This document shows positions 1 to 8,685 of a stretch of DNA of 64,000 bases, piece by piece. Each line of letters begins with the position of its first letter. The stretch's first letter is position 1. The notes beneath the pieces are model-generated. The model saw nothing but the letters and a program-made list of their open reading frames with translations. It was not told the DNA's origin and ran no database searches. A program made the translations under genes and the position numbers. Source of the stretch: Bacteroidaceae bacterium (GTDB taxonomy: Bacteria > Bacteroidota > Bacteroidia > Bacteroidales > Bacteroidaceae); NCBI GenBank assembly GCA_017621515.1, contig JAGASY010000004.1, positions 1-64,000 on the forward strand, given 5' to 3'.

Positions 1-365
1 CGCTGTGAAGAAAAAAACAGTGCGCTGAAAATTTGAAAACTTAGTAGTTTTTTCAAAAAGACTCTTCACCGAAGATAAACAAATGTAAAAGAGCCGTTCC
101 AAAACGAAACACTATTTCACAAATCCCAGACGTTTCAAAAAATGCGCGTAGAATCCCCATTCTTCAAGAAAAGTTCAGTGCGCTTCATTTTGGAGCGTTC
201 CAGAGGGCTTGGAATTTTAACATTTAACAAAATCAAAAAGTCACAAATACAGTATAAAAGCATCAATAAAGATTTTATTTTATATAAATTCTTATCATTT
301 TGTCAGAATAAAAATTTCTCAAAAAAACGATGTCAAAAATTTTATTATGGAGCCTTGATTTTCTT
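1..365 (+). repeat. 0.84-kb interspersed repeat, copy A (partial, cut by window edge)
   Basis: Right-hand part of the repeat family also found at 5325-6175, 19835-20665, 28965-29805, 38735-38960 and 53280-54125. It is collinear with the second half of copy B: 22-bp-pitch motifs (CAGTGCGCTG at 18, CTTAGTAGTT at 40, CTCTTCACCG at 62), then a GAAAC-containing small inverted repeat near 93-110, a CGCTTCATTTTGGAGCG-like inverted repeat near 180-197, and the outer end ATTTTATTATGGAG near 338-352. The first five bases complete a further motif at the same phase, so the array continues left of the window. No coding potential is conserved between copies; a 89-codon open frame at 142-411 lies inside it and is treated as chance. 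Confidence 0.85.
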
Positions 366-425
366 ATGTCCTGTACATAAGATTTTTAGTTTTTCGGCAA
401 ATTTAGCCTGAAAATACAGGTGTAG

Positions 426-566
426 GGGGATAATGTTGACTATATAGCGGTAGAAGTTAATGAATACCCAACAGAAAAAGAATTTATCAGAAACATTGTC
501 ACAAAAGGATTAGCAGACAGCATTTTCTCCCTTAATCCCCAATTAAAGCATTTTTTAGATGAATAG
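426..566 (+). pseudogene. 3' remnant of an unidentified protein-coding gene
   Basis: The 46 codons from 426 to the TAG at 564-566 are open and read like protein: ...YIAVEVNEYPTEKEF followed by IRNIVTKGLADSIF and a charged end (HFLDE, stop). There is no start codon in this frame and an in-frame stop lies directly upstream at 423-425, so only a C-terminal piece survives. It sits about 60 bp beyond the outer end of repeat copy A, suggesting the 5' part was lost when the repeat arrived or by a later deletion. I do not recognise the family. A chance open frame is possible in A/T-rich DNA. Bases 567-660 hold nothing recognisable. Confidence 0.35.
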
Positions 567-660
567 ATTGAAGTCACAAAGAAATTACAGAAAATACATG
601 CTCCACCAAAGGCTTACAGACATTTGTCCCCTTTTTTTCGACATTTCCAGATATTTCATG

Positions 661-668
661 TACCTTTG
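661..668 (+). promoter_or_regulatory. Bacteroidetes-type -7 promoter box
   Basis: TACCTTTG fits the TAnnTTTG -7 consensus of the Bacteroidetes primary sigma factor. The -33 position carries only a T-run ending TTTC near 636-639 instead of TTTG. It lies 73 bp before the lipoprotein start at 741. Confidence 0.5.
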
Positions 669-740
669 CGACAATAAACAAAATTCATAAACAATCAATC
701 TTGTCTGAAAAACAGGTTGATAACAAAAAGGGAGAAAAAC

Positions 741-1457
741 ATGAAAAGAAGCAAAACAATTTCATTTGCATCCATATTGTTAGGGTGTAGTATCGTATGC
801 AGCTGTGGAGGAGGCTCTATGCCGGCAAATTCAACAGCATCAGAAAACACTCAAACTACAGCCGAAGGAGGTGGTCCGGGTGCAATTCTTGGTTCATTGC
901 TTGGGGGAGCAGCAGGAAACTCAACAGAAAACACAATGAATACAGGTTCGCTGATAGGAGGTATTATAGGTCAGCTGACTTCTTCCGCTTCGCAAACTTC
1001 CGTCGTAGGAACATGGACATATACTGAACCGACTGTACAATTTGAAAGCGAAAATCTGCTTGCACAGGCAGGCGGAGTAGTTGCAGGACAAGCTGTGGTA
1101 AAGAAACTCCAACCTTATTATGAGAAAGTTGGCATCAAAGCCGGTTCTATCTCGTTCACATTCAACGAAGACAAGACTTGCTCCTTCACGATCAAAGGAA
1201 AGGAACATACGGGTTCATACGAATATGACAACAAGACCCACCTGCTTACCATCAAAGGTGATCTCGGATTTAATTTGGCTACAGCGTATGCCACAGTATC
1301 AGCCAACAACCTTGCCATAACATTTGATTCGTCTAAGCTAATGTCTGCTGCTCAAACACTCGGAGCTGCATCGTCGAACACCACCATATCAGCATTGTCA
1401 GGAGTTGCATCCTCATACAAGGGAATGAAAACCGGATTCTTGTTCAAGAAGAAATAA
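741..1457 (+). CDS. DUF4923-type lipocalin-like lipoprotein
   Basis: A 238-residue exported protein. The start at 741 is preferred over an in-frame ATG at 717 because it follows a GGAG motif at 731-734 and directly begins a lipoprotein signal (MKRSKTISFASILLGCSIVCSC). A Gly/Ser/Asn-rich linker covers about residues 25-85, followed by a globular domain that begins VVGTWTYTEP and continues with SISFTFNEDKTCSF and a beta-rich end, the pattern of Bacteroidales DUF4923 (lipocalin-like) proteins. It is expected to be membrane anchored at the periplasmic face or cell surface; ligand and role are unknown. It is monocistronic, with its own promoter and a 169-bp gap before the next gene. Confidence 0.75.
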   Translation: MKRSKTISFASILLGCSIVCSCGGGSMPANSTASENTQTTAEGGGPGAILGSLLGGAAGNSTENTMNTGSLIGGIIGQLTSSASQTSVVGTWTYTEPTVQFESENLLAQAGGVVAGQAVVKKLQPYYEKVGIKAGSISFTFNEDKTCSFTIKGKEHTGSYEYDNKTHLLTIKGDLGFNLATAYATVSANNLAITFDSSKLMSAAQTLGAASSNTTISALSGVASSYKGMKTGFLFKKK

Positions 1458-1626
1458 TCAGCCGACAAGGATTCTGAAAATACAGAACCTGCAAAATTCA
1501 ATATGTTTGGATGCTGTTTCGATACAATGGGAAATATATAATTATGGTCGAAACAACATCTAAACATATAAATCTACACACATACAAACGTCTAAAAAAT
1601 TATCTACAGACGTTTTCCTTTAAAAC

Positions 1627-4600
1627 ATGGTAAAAAAATTTGGAACAACATGGTGGGGAGAGCAATGGCTTAACTCTCTTACTCATATAGACTATGGCAA
1701 CCGTCTGCCTCGTGGTGCACGTTATGCACGCAACGGCTGTGTGAGAAGTATTGAAATAAAAAAGGGACGTATCTCTGCACGCGTAGCCGGTTCCCGCCCC
1801 ACACCCTATAAAGAAATCATTGAAGTTTCTCAGTTTGACAAAACCAAGATTAATGATTTTGTTGACAAACTAACCTCACATCCTATTATTCTTGCTTCAT
1901 TGATGCAACGCAGACTCGATTCGGAGGTACTGCAAATAGCCAAAGAGAGCGGTCTTCAAGTATTTCCAACTTCATGGAAAGACTTAGAAATGAAATGCAG
2001 CTGTCCCGACTGGGCAGTTCCGTGCAAACATCTTGCAGCTGTCATATATAAAGTAAGTGAGGAAATCGACAACAACCCTTTTCTGGTGTTTGAACTACAT
2101 GGGCTTGACCTTCTTGAGGAGTTGAAGAAAAGAGGAATGCTAACAACTGAGGCAGCCAAGAGTCTGGATCCTGTCTCTATAGAAGAACTGATTAAGACAA
2201 CCCATAGTTCAAGTAGCGAAGAAGCGGTGTGGACAATCCCATACCCGGATTTCTCAAAACTGCCTTCAATCAGCAACGAATTGCTTGAATTGCTAACAGA
2301 CGACCCTCCATTTTCAATAGAGGGTAACTTCAAAAAAGAATATGTCAAATATCTCGGCACAATCAGCAAGTCAGCAGCCAAAACATTGAACACCATTTTC
2401 GGAAATGAAGAGTCCAATGACACCTTTGAACCGGAAACAGATATTGCATTCAGTATAACCTCTAAATATGAGACGGAAGTTAAACTTATCTCTCCCGACA
2501 AGAAGACGAAGGTCATTCCTTTTGAAGAGTTCATAAAAAGACTGTCCGGAGTAAATCCTGAATCATATCTTACAAATCTGCCTTGGCTGGAAGTTGTACA
2601 TAAAATGTGGTTGCTCGCAGCCAATCTGCTTTCACGTCAAGATGTAATACCACGTATTGTTTCTGTCGGGAAAAACTATAGAATAATGTGGCAACCTGCC
2701 ATCCTTCATTCCGAAATACGCACAATAGTCAATAATATTACAAAAAGCATTCCGCAAACAGCTGTTGTATTCAGGAGAAAATGTGTAGAAAATGGTGGTG
2801 AATGGTTGCTATGCAATATGCTCAACACCATGATTTCACAAATCGGAAGAAATATTCGACACGACTTTACCCCCTTGTTTAGAATCTTCTTCCTCGATGA
2901 ACCGCAAAGTTTCGATGCTATCGGTCAAGGCGGTATTGCCGGAGGAATCAATGTCTGGACGGACAAGTTCTTTATGCTCCATGATGATTGTGAATTTGCA
3001 CTACACGTGGAGGAAAGAAGAACAAAGTTCACTGTCTCTCTTTTTATAGTCCCCACAGTTCCCCAAGGTGCGCTTAAAAGACACACTCCATTCACCGACT
3101 TCATCGACAATACGGATTTTCAGCAGCAGAAACTTGAAGTTATGACCAAACTCACGGCACTGATTGATTACATGCCGGGGTTGCGTGACTATATCATCGG
3201 ATACGGCAGGAATCCCATGACATTCGATTCCCACTCGTTTGTGTCTTTCCTATTCAAGACACTACCACTGATGCGGCTTCTCGGTCTGGATATTGCTCTG
3301 CCGAAGTCGCTTCGCGAGATTGTAACTCCCAAGGTATCAATGAAAATCGACAGAAAGGATGTCGGCAACACAAAGAGTTATGTACGTATTGATGAATTAC
3401 TGACTTTCGACTGGGAGATTTCATTAGGCGACACATCAGTTTCGATAGAAGAATTTCAAGAAATGATGCAACATGCCGGTGAATTAATCAAATTCAAAGA
3501 ACGCTATATTTATGCCACCCCAGAAGAGTTGGAACGAATCAGCAAGCAGTTGGCAAAAGGAGGAAAGATGACTCCACAGGAAATATTGGCTGTAGCTCTT
3601 GCTGAAAACTATAAGGATGCTCCTGTCACTATCACCTCAGCATGTCGTGAACTTCTTGACAAGTTCAGACAACTACCACCACTCCCCGCACCAAACGGAC
3701 TTCAAGCAAATCTGCGCCCTTATCAGTTGAGAGGTTACGAATGGATGGTACATAACCTTTCACTTGGATTTGGTGCCATAATAGCCGATGACATGGGTCT
3801 TGGAAAAACCATTCAAGTCATCGCTGTTCTGCTCCACCTCAAAGAAAACAACCGTCTGGACAAACACAAAGCTTTAGTCGTAGCCCCAACAGGTCTGTTG
3901 ACCAACTGGCAACAAGAGTGCGCTCGTTTTGCTCCGGCACTGACTGTCTGTGTATATCACGGAACGATGCGTAATATCGACAAATTTGATGCTGATGTGC
4001 TGCTTACATCCTACGGAATAGTGCGCAGCGATGTAGATAAACTCAAAAAACAGAAGTGGGAACTCCTTGTCATTGACGAAGCTCAGAACATAAAGAACAC
4101 CACTACAACCCAGACTAAAGCTATCAATTCCATCACAGCCAGTGCGCATATTGCCATGAGCGGCACACCTGTCGAAAATCGTCTATCGGAATACTGGAGC
4201 ATAATGAATTTTGCCAACAAAGGTTTGCTGGGTTCACTTAAAGAGTTCAACACCCAATACGGACGTCCCATTCAGATTGAAGGCAACAAAGATGTCGCTG
4301 AACGCTTCAAAGCAACAACTGCCCCGTTCATGATGCGACGTCTGAAATCCGACAAGTCAATCATATCCGACCTCCCAGACAAGACAGAACGTGATGAATA
4401 TGCTTTGCTGACCACAGAACAGACAGCATTATATCAACAAACCCTCAATGAAGCTATGCGTGAGATTGAGAGTATGGGAGGACAAGACAAAGAATCGCTG
4501 TTCAAACGTGAAGGACTCGTACTGCAAATGATAATGGCTCTCAAGCAGATATGCAACCATCCGGCACAGTTCCTAAAAACAAAGCAGGACGATGCTGAAC

Positions 4601-5124
4601 TTTCCGGAAAAACGATGATGCTTATAGACCTTATCAGAAGCATCGTGAGCAGCGGAGAAAAAGTGTTGATTTTTACTCAGTTCAAGGAAATGGGCGACTT
4701 GATTGTAAAGATGCTTGACAAAGCAAATATCGCATCGATGTTCTATCATGGAGGATGTACACTAAAAAAACGAACAGAAATGGTAGAACATTTCCAGAAT
4801 CAACGCTCAGCCCAAGTTTTTGTACTTACTCTCAAGGCGGCAGGGACCGGACTGAACCTCACGGCTGCAACCAATGTAATTCATTTCGACTTGTGGTGGA
4901 ATCCGGCAGTTGAAGCCCAAGCCACAGACCGTGCTTATCGTATCGGACAGCACCGCAATGTTCAGGTTTATCGTTTCATCACCAAAGGGACATTCGAAGA
5001 AAAAATAAATGCAATAATCCAAGATAAAAAACAACTTGCCGAACTCACTGTCGGTACAGGCGAAAAATGGATTTCCTCAATGTCTGATGCAGAACTGCGT
5101 TCCATATTCACCTTGGATTCTTAA
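1627..5124 (+). CDS. SWIM zinc-finger SNF2-family helicase-like ATPase
   Basis: A 1165-residue protein. The N-terminus (MVKKFGTTWWGEQWLNSL) is typical of SWIM-containing bacterial Snf2 proteins. The SWIM zinc finger is at about residues 124-137 (CSCPDW...CKHLAAVIY). The ATPase core occupies the C-terminal third: Walker A ADDMGLGKT near 720-728, motif II DEAQ near 817-820, motif III SGTPVEN, and the helicase C lobe with LKAAGTGLNLT and ATDRAYRIGQ. These proteins translocate on double-stranded DNA and remodel protein-DNA complexes; bacterial substrates are mostly unknown, and the homologue RapA acts on RNA polymerase. Length fits the family. It is a single gene followed by a strong hairpin at 5208-5244. 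No restriction or other defence genes adjoin it, so a defence role is not indicated. Confidence 0.9.
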   Translation: MVKKFGTTWWGEQWLNSLTHIDYGNRLPRGARYARNGCVRSIEIKKGRISARVAGSRPTPYKEIIEVSQFDKTKINDFVDKLTSHPIILASLMQRRLDSEVLQIAKESGLQVFPTSWKDLEMKCSCPDWAVPCKHLAAVIYKVSEEIDNNPFLVFELHGLDLLEELKKRGMLTTEAAKSLDPVSIEELIKTTHSSSSEEAVWTIPYPDFSKLPSISNELLELLTDDPPFSIEGNFKKEYVKYLGTISKSAAKTLNTIFGNEESNDTFEPETDIAFSITSKYETEVKLISPDKKTKVIPFEEFIKRLSGVNPESYLTNLPWLEVVHKMWLLAANLLSRQDVIPRIVSVGKNYRIMWQPAILHSEIRTIVNNITKSIPQTAVVFRRKCVENGGEWLLCNMLNTMISQIGRNIRHDFTPLFRIFFLDEPQSFDAIGQGGIAGGINVWTDKFFMLHDDCEFALHVEERRTKFTVSLFIVPTVPQGALKRHTPFTDFIDNTDFQQQKLEVMTKLTALIDYMPGLRDYIIGYGRNPMTFDSHSFVSFLFKTLPLMRLLGLDIALPKSLREIVTPKVSMKIDRKDVGNTKSYVRIDELLTFDWEISLGDTSVSIEEFQEMMQHAGELIKFKERYIYATPEELERISKQLAKGGKMTPQEILAVALAENYKDAPVTITSACRELLDKFRQLPPLPAPNGLQANLRPYQLRGYEWMVHNLSLGFGAIIADDMGLGKTIQVIAVLLHLKENNRLDKHKALVVAPTGLLTNWQQECARFAPALTVCVYHGTMRNIDKFDADVLLTSYGIVRSDVDKLKKQKWELLVIDEAQNIKNTTTTQTKAINSITASAHIAMSGTPVENRLSEYWSIMNFANKGLLGSLKEFNTQYGRPIQIEGNKDVAERFKATTAPFMMRRLKSDKSIISDLPDKTERDEYALLTTEQTALYQQTLNEAMREIESMGGQDKESLFKREGLVLQMIMALKQICNHPAQFLKTKQDDAELSGKTMMLIDLIRSIVSSGEKVLIFTQFKEMGDLIVKMLDKANIASMFYHGGCTLKKRTEMVEHFQNQRSAQVFVLTLKAAGTGLNLTAATNVIHFDLWWNPAVEAQATDRAYRIGQHRNVQVYRFITKGTFEEKINAIIQDKKQLAELTVGTGEKWISSMSDAELRSIFTLDS

Positions 5125-5207
5125 AGAATGCCCAATCGGACATACTCTGGATTTATCCGACCAACCTGCTGATTTTGAGTTCAAGAACGACATATTTTTT
5201 CTTTTGC

Positions 5208-5244
5208 CAGTTAAAAACCACTTCTAAGAAGTGGTTTTTAACTG
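5208..5244 (+). terminator. Hairpin terminator after the SNF2 gene
   Basis: A perfect 18-bp inverted repeat (CAGTTAAAAACCACTTCT and its complement) separated by a single base lies 83 bp past the SNF2 stop. The A-tract and T-tract inside the stem make it usable in either direction. Confidence 0.75.
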
Positions 5245-5324
5245 AATATGTCAAATTTTCCGCTAAACTTTATTTCTTATAATCATGCAGGGATATTCAC
5301 AAACTCCCTGCTTAGACCAACATT

Positions 5325-6175
5325 GAATACATCCACTGAAAACAGCAAAAAAAGTACACAAAAACAGCATTTTTCGATTTGACAAAATGATATTTTCAGT
5401 CAAAACGTAAATTTAACATTTGAAGCCATCTTGGGCTGACGACGAACAGACGAAAATTTTAGCTTCAAGATAACTAATTGACAATCAGCAAAATAAAAAA
5501 TTCCTCAAAATACTCAAAAAAAACGTGCCGGACGCAATTTTTTGAATGTTTTGAGTACTCTGATAATTTATTGATTATTAATACATTACATTAAAATTAA
5601 CTATTTTTACACTCTAAAACCAGCTTGAAATCACTTATTTTTAAGTTTTTGTTCAGATACTCTTCTAAAGCAGTAAATTATACATTTCTTAACATTTCAG
5701 CCGATGCAAACTGCCTTTTTCTCGGCTTCCTACTGCTTTTCAAATTTCAGCGCGCTGTTGCCAAATTTTCAGCGCACAGCAAATAAAAAAGCAGCGCACT
5801 GTGGTTAAAAAAACAGTGCGCTGGAAATGTGACGACTGTGCGCCAGAAATTTAGGAACTTAGTACTTTTTTTCAAAAAACTCTTCGCAAGGAATAAATAA
5901 ATGTAAAAGAACCGTTTCAAAATGAAACACTATTTCACAATTCTCAGAGGCTTCACGAAATGCGCGTAGAATCCCCGTTCTTCGAGAAAAGTTCGGCGCG
6001 CTTCATTTTGAAGCGTTCCAGAGGACTTTGAATTTTAACATTTGACAAAATCAAAAAGACAGTATTTTAATGCAAATAATTAAATTACGACCAAATATTA
6101 CGAAATATGCTATCATTTTATCAAATTACACATACCTCAAAAAAACGAATTCAAAAAAATTTTTATGGAGATTCA
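5325..6175 (+). repeat. 0.84-kb interspersed repeat, copy B (full length)
   Basis: Aligns end to end with copy D (28965-29805). In order: outer end GAATACATCCACTGA at 5325; TTTGACAAAATGATATTTTC at 5378-5397; A-tract hairpin at 5504-5555; conserved block near 5640-5700 (AAGTTTTTGTTCAGATACTC, then ACATTTCTTAACATTTC); 22-bp-pitch motif array at 5748-5889; small inverted repeats GTTTCAAAATGAAAC near 5913-5927 and CGCTTCATTTTGAAGCG near 6000-6016; outer end ATTTTTATGGAG near 6160-6172. It fills the gap between the convergent SNF2 and agmatine deiminase genes. A 105-codon open frame at 6070-6387 starts within it and is not conserved in other copies. Confidence 0.9.
5748..5889 (+). repeat. 22-bp-pitch motif array in copy B
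   Basis: Ten-base motifs start at 5748 (CAGCGCGCTG), 5770 (CAGCGCACAG), 5792 (CAGCGCACTG), 5814 (CAGTGCGCTG), 5836 (CTGTGCGCCA), 5858 (CTTAGTACTT) and 5880 (CTCTTCGCAA). Every step is exactly 22 bases. Spacers are 12 bases and mostly A/T. The orientation of the GCGCAC core switches between the third and fourth motif. Confidence 0.9.
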
Positions 6176-6398
6176 ATTCTATAGCAACTAAGACGCTCAA
6201 TACTTATGCCTTTTTTGGAATCATTCCAATAGAAACAGAACAAAAATATCAGCAGGTAAAATATACAACAATGGTTCATAGAGCTTTTTTATTAAAAGTT
6301 TTACGAACCATTGTTATAAAAGAAGTCTTTGAAAAAATCCAGCTTAAACAAAGAAGGATTCTGTCAAAGATGTCCGCATACTATTAAGAAACAGTTTT

Positions 6399-7439
6399 TT
6401 ATGCTTTCGGATATTGCATTGTACAACAATGCAAGGAACCATGTTGCTTGATAAGAGTTGAGCATTCAACCCCTACAAGCTCATAGTCAGGAAAAGCCCT
6501 TGACAATTGTTCTTTGGCTATCCTGTCATTGTCTTTCTGAGAATAAGTTGGGTATATGACAGCCTTCTTCCCGCCTGTATTCATAATAAGAAAATTAGCA
6601 TACGTAGCAGGAAGACGCTCTCCATCCTCTCCATACACCGCATCCGGCATAGGAAGAGGTATCAGGTTATAAGATTCACCGGAAAAAGTGCGAAATGCTT
6701 TAAGCTCATCTTCCATCATCTTCAACTCAGCGAAATGCTCATCATCCGGGTCAGAACATTGTACATAGGCAATCGTATTGTCCGGACACAGCCGTGCAAG
6801 AGTGTCAACATGTCCGTCTGTATCATCTCCGGCTAAATATCCGTGGTGAATCCATAAAACACGTTTGGCATTGAAAAAAGCGAGTAGCTGCTTCTCTATA
6901 TCCGCACAAGTCATAGAGTCATTACGATTAGGAGCAAGAAGACAGGACGATGTGGTCATAATCGTGCCGTAGCCGTCACTTTCTATTGCTCCGCCTTCAA
7001 GAACAAAATCAAGACACGGCACATATACTCCTTCCACCATTCCGCTTTCATAGAGCTTGCGATTAATCTGGTTGTCATAGTTTGCCGCAAATTTCATACC
7101 CCAACCGTTGAAACAGAAGTCTGTCAACAGTCTTGTCTCTCCTTGAACACATGTGATAAACGCATGGTCACGCGCCCATGTATCATTTGTGTCGCACTCA
7201 AATAATCTTATATTTTCAGCGGAAACACCGTGATTCTCCAATATCCGGCGAGTGCGAAGCGAATCGTTGGTTACAATAAGCAGATTGCCGCGTAAGGCTA
7301 TTTCCTTCGCCATATTGCAATAGCACTCTTCAACTTCATCAAGTATTGAAGCCCAATCGGTCTCATCATGCGGCCAAGTAAGCTGAACAAACTCTTGCTC
7401 CTCCCATTCTGCCGGAAGACGGAAATCAGACATGCCCAT
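6399..7439 (-). CDS. aguA: Agmatine deiminase (peptidyl-arginine deiminase fold)
   Basis: A 346-residue cytosolic enzyme converting agmatine to N-carbamoylputrescine and ammonia, the second step of the arginine decarboxylase route to putrescine. Family motifs are visible: LTWPHDETDW near residue 20, NDTWARDH (substrate carboxylate/guanidine contacts) near 85, GDDTDGHVD near 205 with catalytic His/Asp, and the C-terminal catalytic cysteine in GSLHCCT (about Cys338). Length matches agmatine deiminases and is shorter than eukaryotic PADs, and there is no signal peptide, unlike the secreted Porphyromonas PPAD. It is the last gene of a trmD-ridA-aguA set, 11 bp after ridA. An alternative start is Met3 (7433). 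Confidence 0.9.
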   Translation of the reverse strand: MGMSDFRLPAEWEEQEFVQLTWPHDETDWASILDEVEECYCNMAKEIALRGNLLIVTNDSLRTRRILENHGVSAENIRLFECDTNDTWARDHAFITCVQGETRLLTDFCFNGWGMKFAANYDNQINRKLYESGMVEGVYVPCLDFVLEGGAIESDGYGTIMTTSSCLLAPNRNDSMTCADIEKQLLAFFNAKRVLWIHHGYLAGDDTDGHVDTLARLCPDNTIAYVQCSDPDDEHFAELKMMEDELKAFRTFSGESYNLIPLPMPDAVYGEDGERLPATYANFLIMNTGGKKAVIYPTYSQKDNDRIAKEQLSRAFPDYELVGVECSTLIKQHGSLHCCTMQYPKA

Positions 7440-7450
7440 ATCCTCTGCTT

Positions 7451-7825
7451 TTATTTTACTGCAATAGCTTCTATTTCAATATTTCCACCTTTAGGCAGTG
7501 CTTTGACTGCAAAAGCGGAACGTGCCGGATAAGGAGCCTCGAAGAACTCGGCATAGACTTCATTCACATCAGCAAAACTACTCATGTCTGCCAAGAGAAC
7601 TGTTACTTTAACCACATTTTTCATATCCAGTCCCACTGTAGCAAGAATATTCTTAATGTTTGTCAAGCTCTGTCGAGCTTCAGCTTTAATTCCGCCTTCT
7701 ACGAAATTGCCTGTTGCAGGGTCTATAGGAAGCTGACCGCTGACATATACTGTTCCGTTTGCTTCAATAGCCTGGCTATATGGACCTATAGCTGCAGGCG
7801 CATTCAATGTTGATATTGCTTTCAT
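7451..7825 (-). CDS. ridA: RidA family enamine/imine deaminase
   Basis: A 124-residue YjgF/YER057c/UK114 protein that hydrolyses reactive 2-aminoacrylate and related enamines released by PLP enzymes. Hallmarks are the N-terminal APAAIGPYSQA, VYVSGQLPIDPATG, and the C-terminal PYPARSAFAV with the conserved substrate-binding Arg, plus a terminal Glu-rich strand (GGNIEIEAIAVK). Length is typical. The second of two adjacent ATGs is used here; starting at 7828 would add one Met. It lies 39 bp after trmD and 11 bp before aguA, probably one transcript. Confidence 0.93.
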   Translation of the reverse strand: MKAISTLNAPAAIGPYSQAIEANGTVYVSGQLPIDPATGNFVEGGIKAEARQSLTNIKNILATVGLDMKNVVKVTVLLADMSSFADVNEVYAEFFEAPYPARSAFAVKALPKGGNIEIEAIAVK

Positions 7826-7864
7826 CATAATTCTTTTATTGATTATAATATATTAGTATAGAGT

Positions 7865-8566
7865 TTATTTTTCATCTAACAAATTAGGGCGCAGGCTTCT
7901 CGTTCGTTCTATTGCCTGCTGAATCTCCCATTCACGTATTTTCTTGGGGTCACCGCATAGCAGAATTTCAGGAACAGACCCAAAGCCTTCATAGTTTGCA
8001 GGGCGAGTGTAAATAGGCGGAGCAAGCAGTCCGTCTTGAAAACAATCGTCAAGAGCAGCCTGACTATCCCCTATTGCTCCGGGAATAACACGCACAATGG
8101 CATCTGTCATGACAGCTGCCGGAAGCTCACCACCAGTAAGGACATAATCTCCGACAGACAACTCGCGGGTAATGAGTTTATCGCGAACTCTCTGATCAAT
8201 TCCTTTATAGTGTCCGCACAAGATAATAATATTCTTTTTCTGGCTCAGTTCGTTAGCCACAGGCTGTGAGAACAAGCCTCCGTCGGGCGAAGTATAAATA
8301 ATCTCATCATACTCCTCCCCTTTCTCAGTCATAAGCTTCTCTTTCAAAAATGCAATACAATCTGCAATAGGCTGTATCTGCATTATCATTCCCGAACCTC
8401 CACCAAACGGATAATCATCTACCCTCTTATGCTTGTCCTTTGTATAATCCCGCAAGTTATGTACGTGTATCTCGACAAGCCCCTTCTTTTGAGCACGACC
8501 TATTATGGATTCATCAAAGAAACTACCAAACAAATCGGGTAATACGGTTATAATATCAATTCTCAT
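7865..8566 (-). CDS. trmD: tRNA (guanine37-N1)-methyltransferase
   Basis: A 233-residue SPOUT methyltransferase that methylates G37 of tRNAs reading CNN codons and prevents +1 frameshifting. Seen: [13 protein letters not shown] at the N-terminus, the trefoil-knot SAM-binding segments (HYKGIDQRV and [14 protein letters not shown]), and the catalytic [11 protein letters not shown]. The ATG at 8566 is chosen; an in-frame TTG two codons earlier is possible. The usual rpsP-rimM-trmD-rplS context is absent, as is common in Bacteroidetes. Confidence 0.95.
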   Translation of the reverse strand: MRIDIITVLPDLFGSFFDESIIGRAQKKGLVEIHVHNLRDYTKDKHKRVDDYPFGGGSGMIMQIQPIADCIAFLKEKLMTEKGEEYDEIIYTSPDGGLFSQPVANELSQKKNIIILCGHYKGIDQRVRDKLITRELSVGDYVLTGGELPAAVMTDAIVRVIPGAIGDSQAALDDCFQDGLLAPPIYTRPANYEGFGSVPEILLCGDPKKIREWEIQQAIERTRSLRPNLLDEK

Positions 8567-8618
8567 ATCCAATTATTTACAGGCTGAAAGAAGTGACACT
8601 CCAGCTTATCAAAATCAA

Positions 8619-8660
8619 GCACAGAGATATAGAGACTGTAGTATCTGAATATCCCTGTGC
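8619..8660 (-). terminator. Hairpin terminator after carB
   Basis: A 12-bp near-perfect inverted repeat (GCACAGAGATAT against ATATCCCTGTGC, one mismatch/wobble) lies between the carB stop and trmD; a T-rich stretch follows on each strand. Confidence 0.55.
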
Positions 8661-8685
8661 TTTCTTTTCTATAATAAATTAGTGA

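Noticed and set aside
142..411. 89-codon open frame in repeat copy A
   Set aside because: The same segment in copies B and D is interrupted, so the frame is chance.
6070..6387. 105-codon open frame on the plus strand after the repeat
   Set aside because: It starts inside repeat copy B, is not conserved in copies A and D, has no family features and low-complexity A/T-driven composition.
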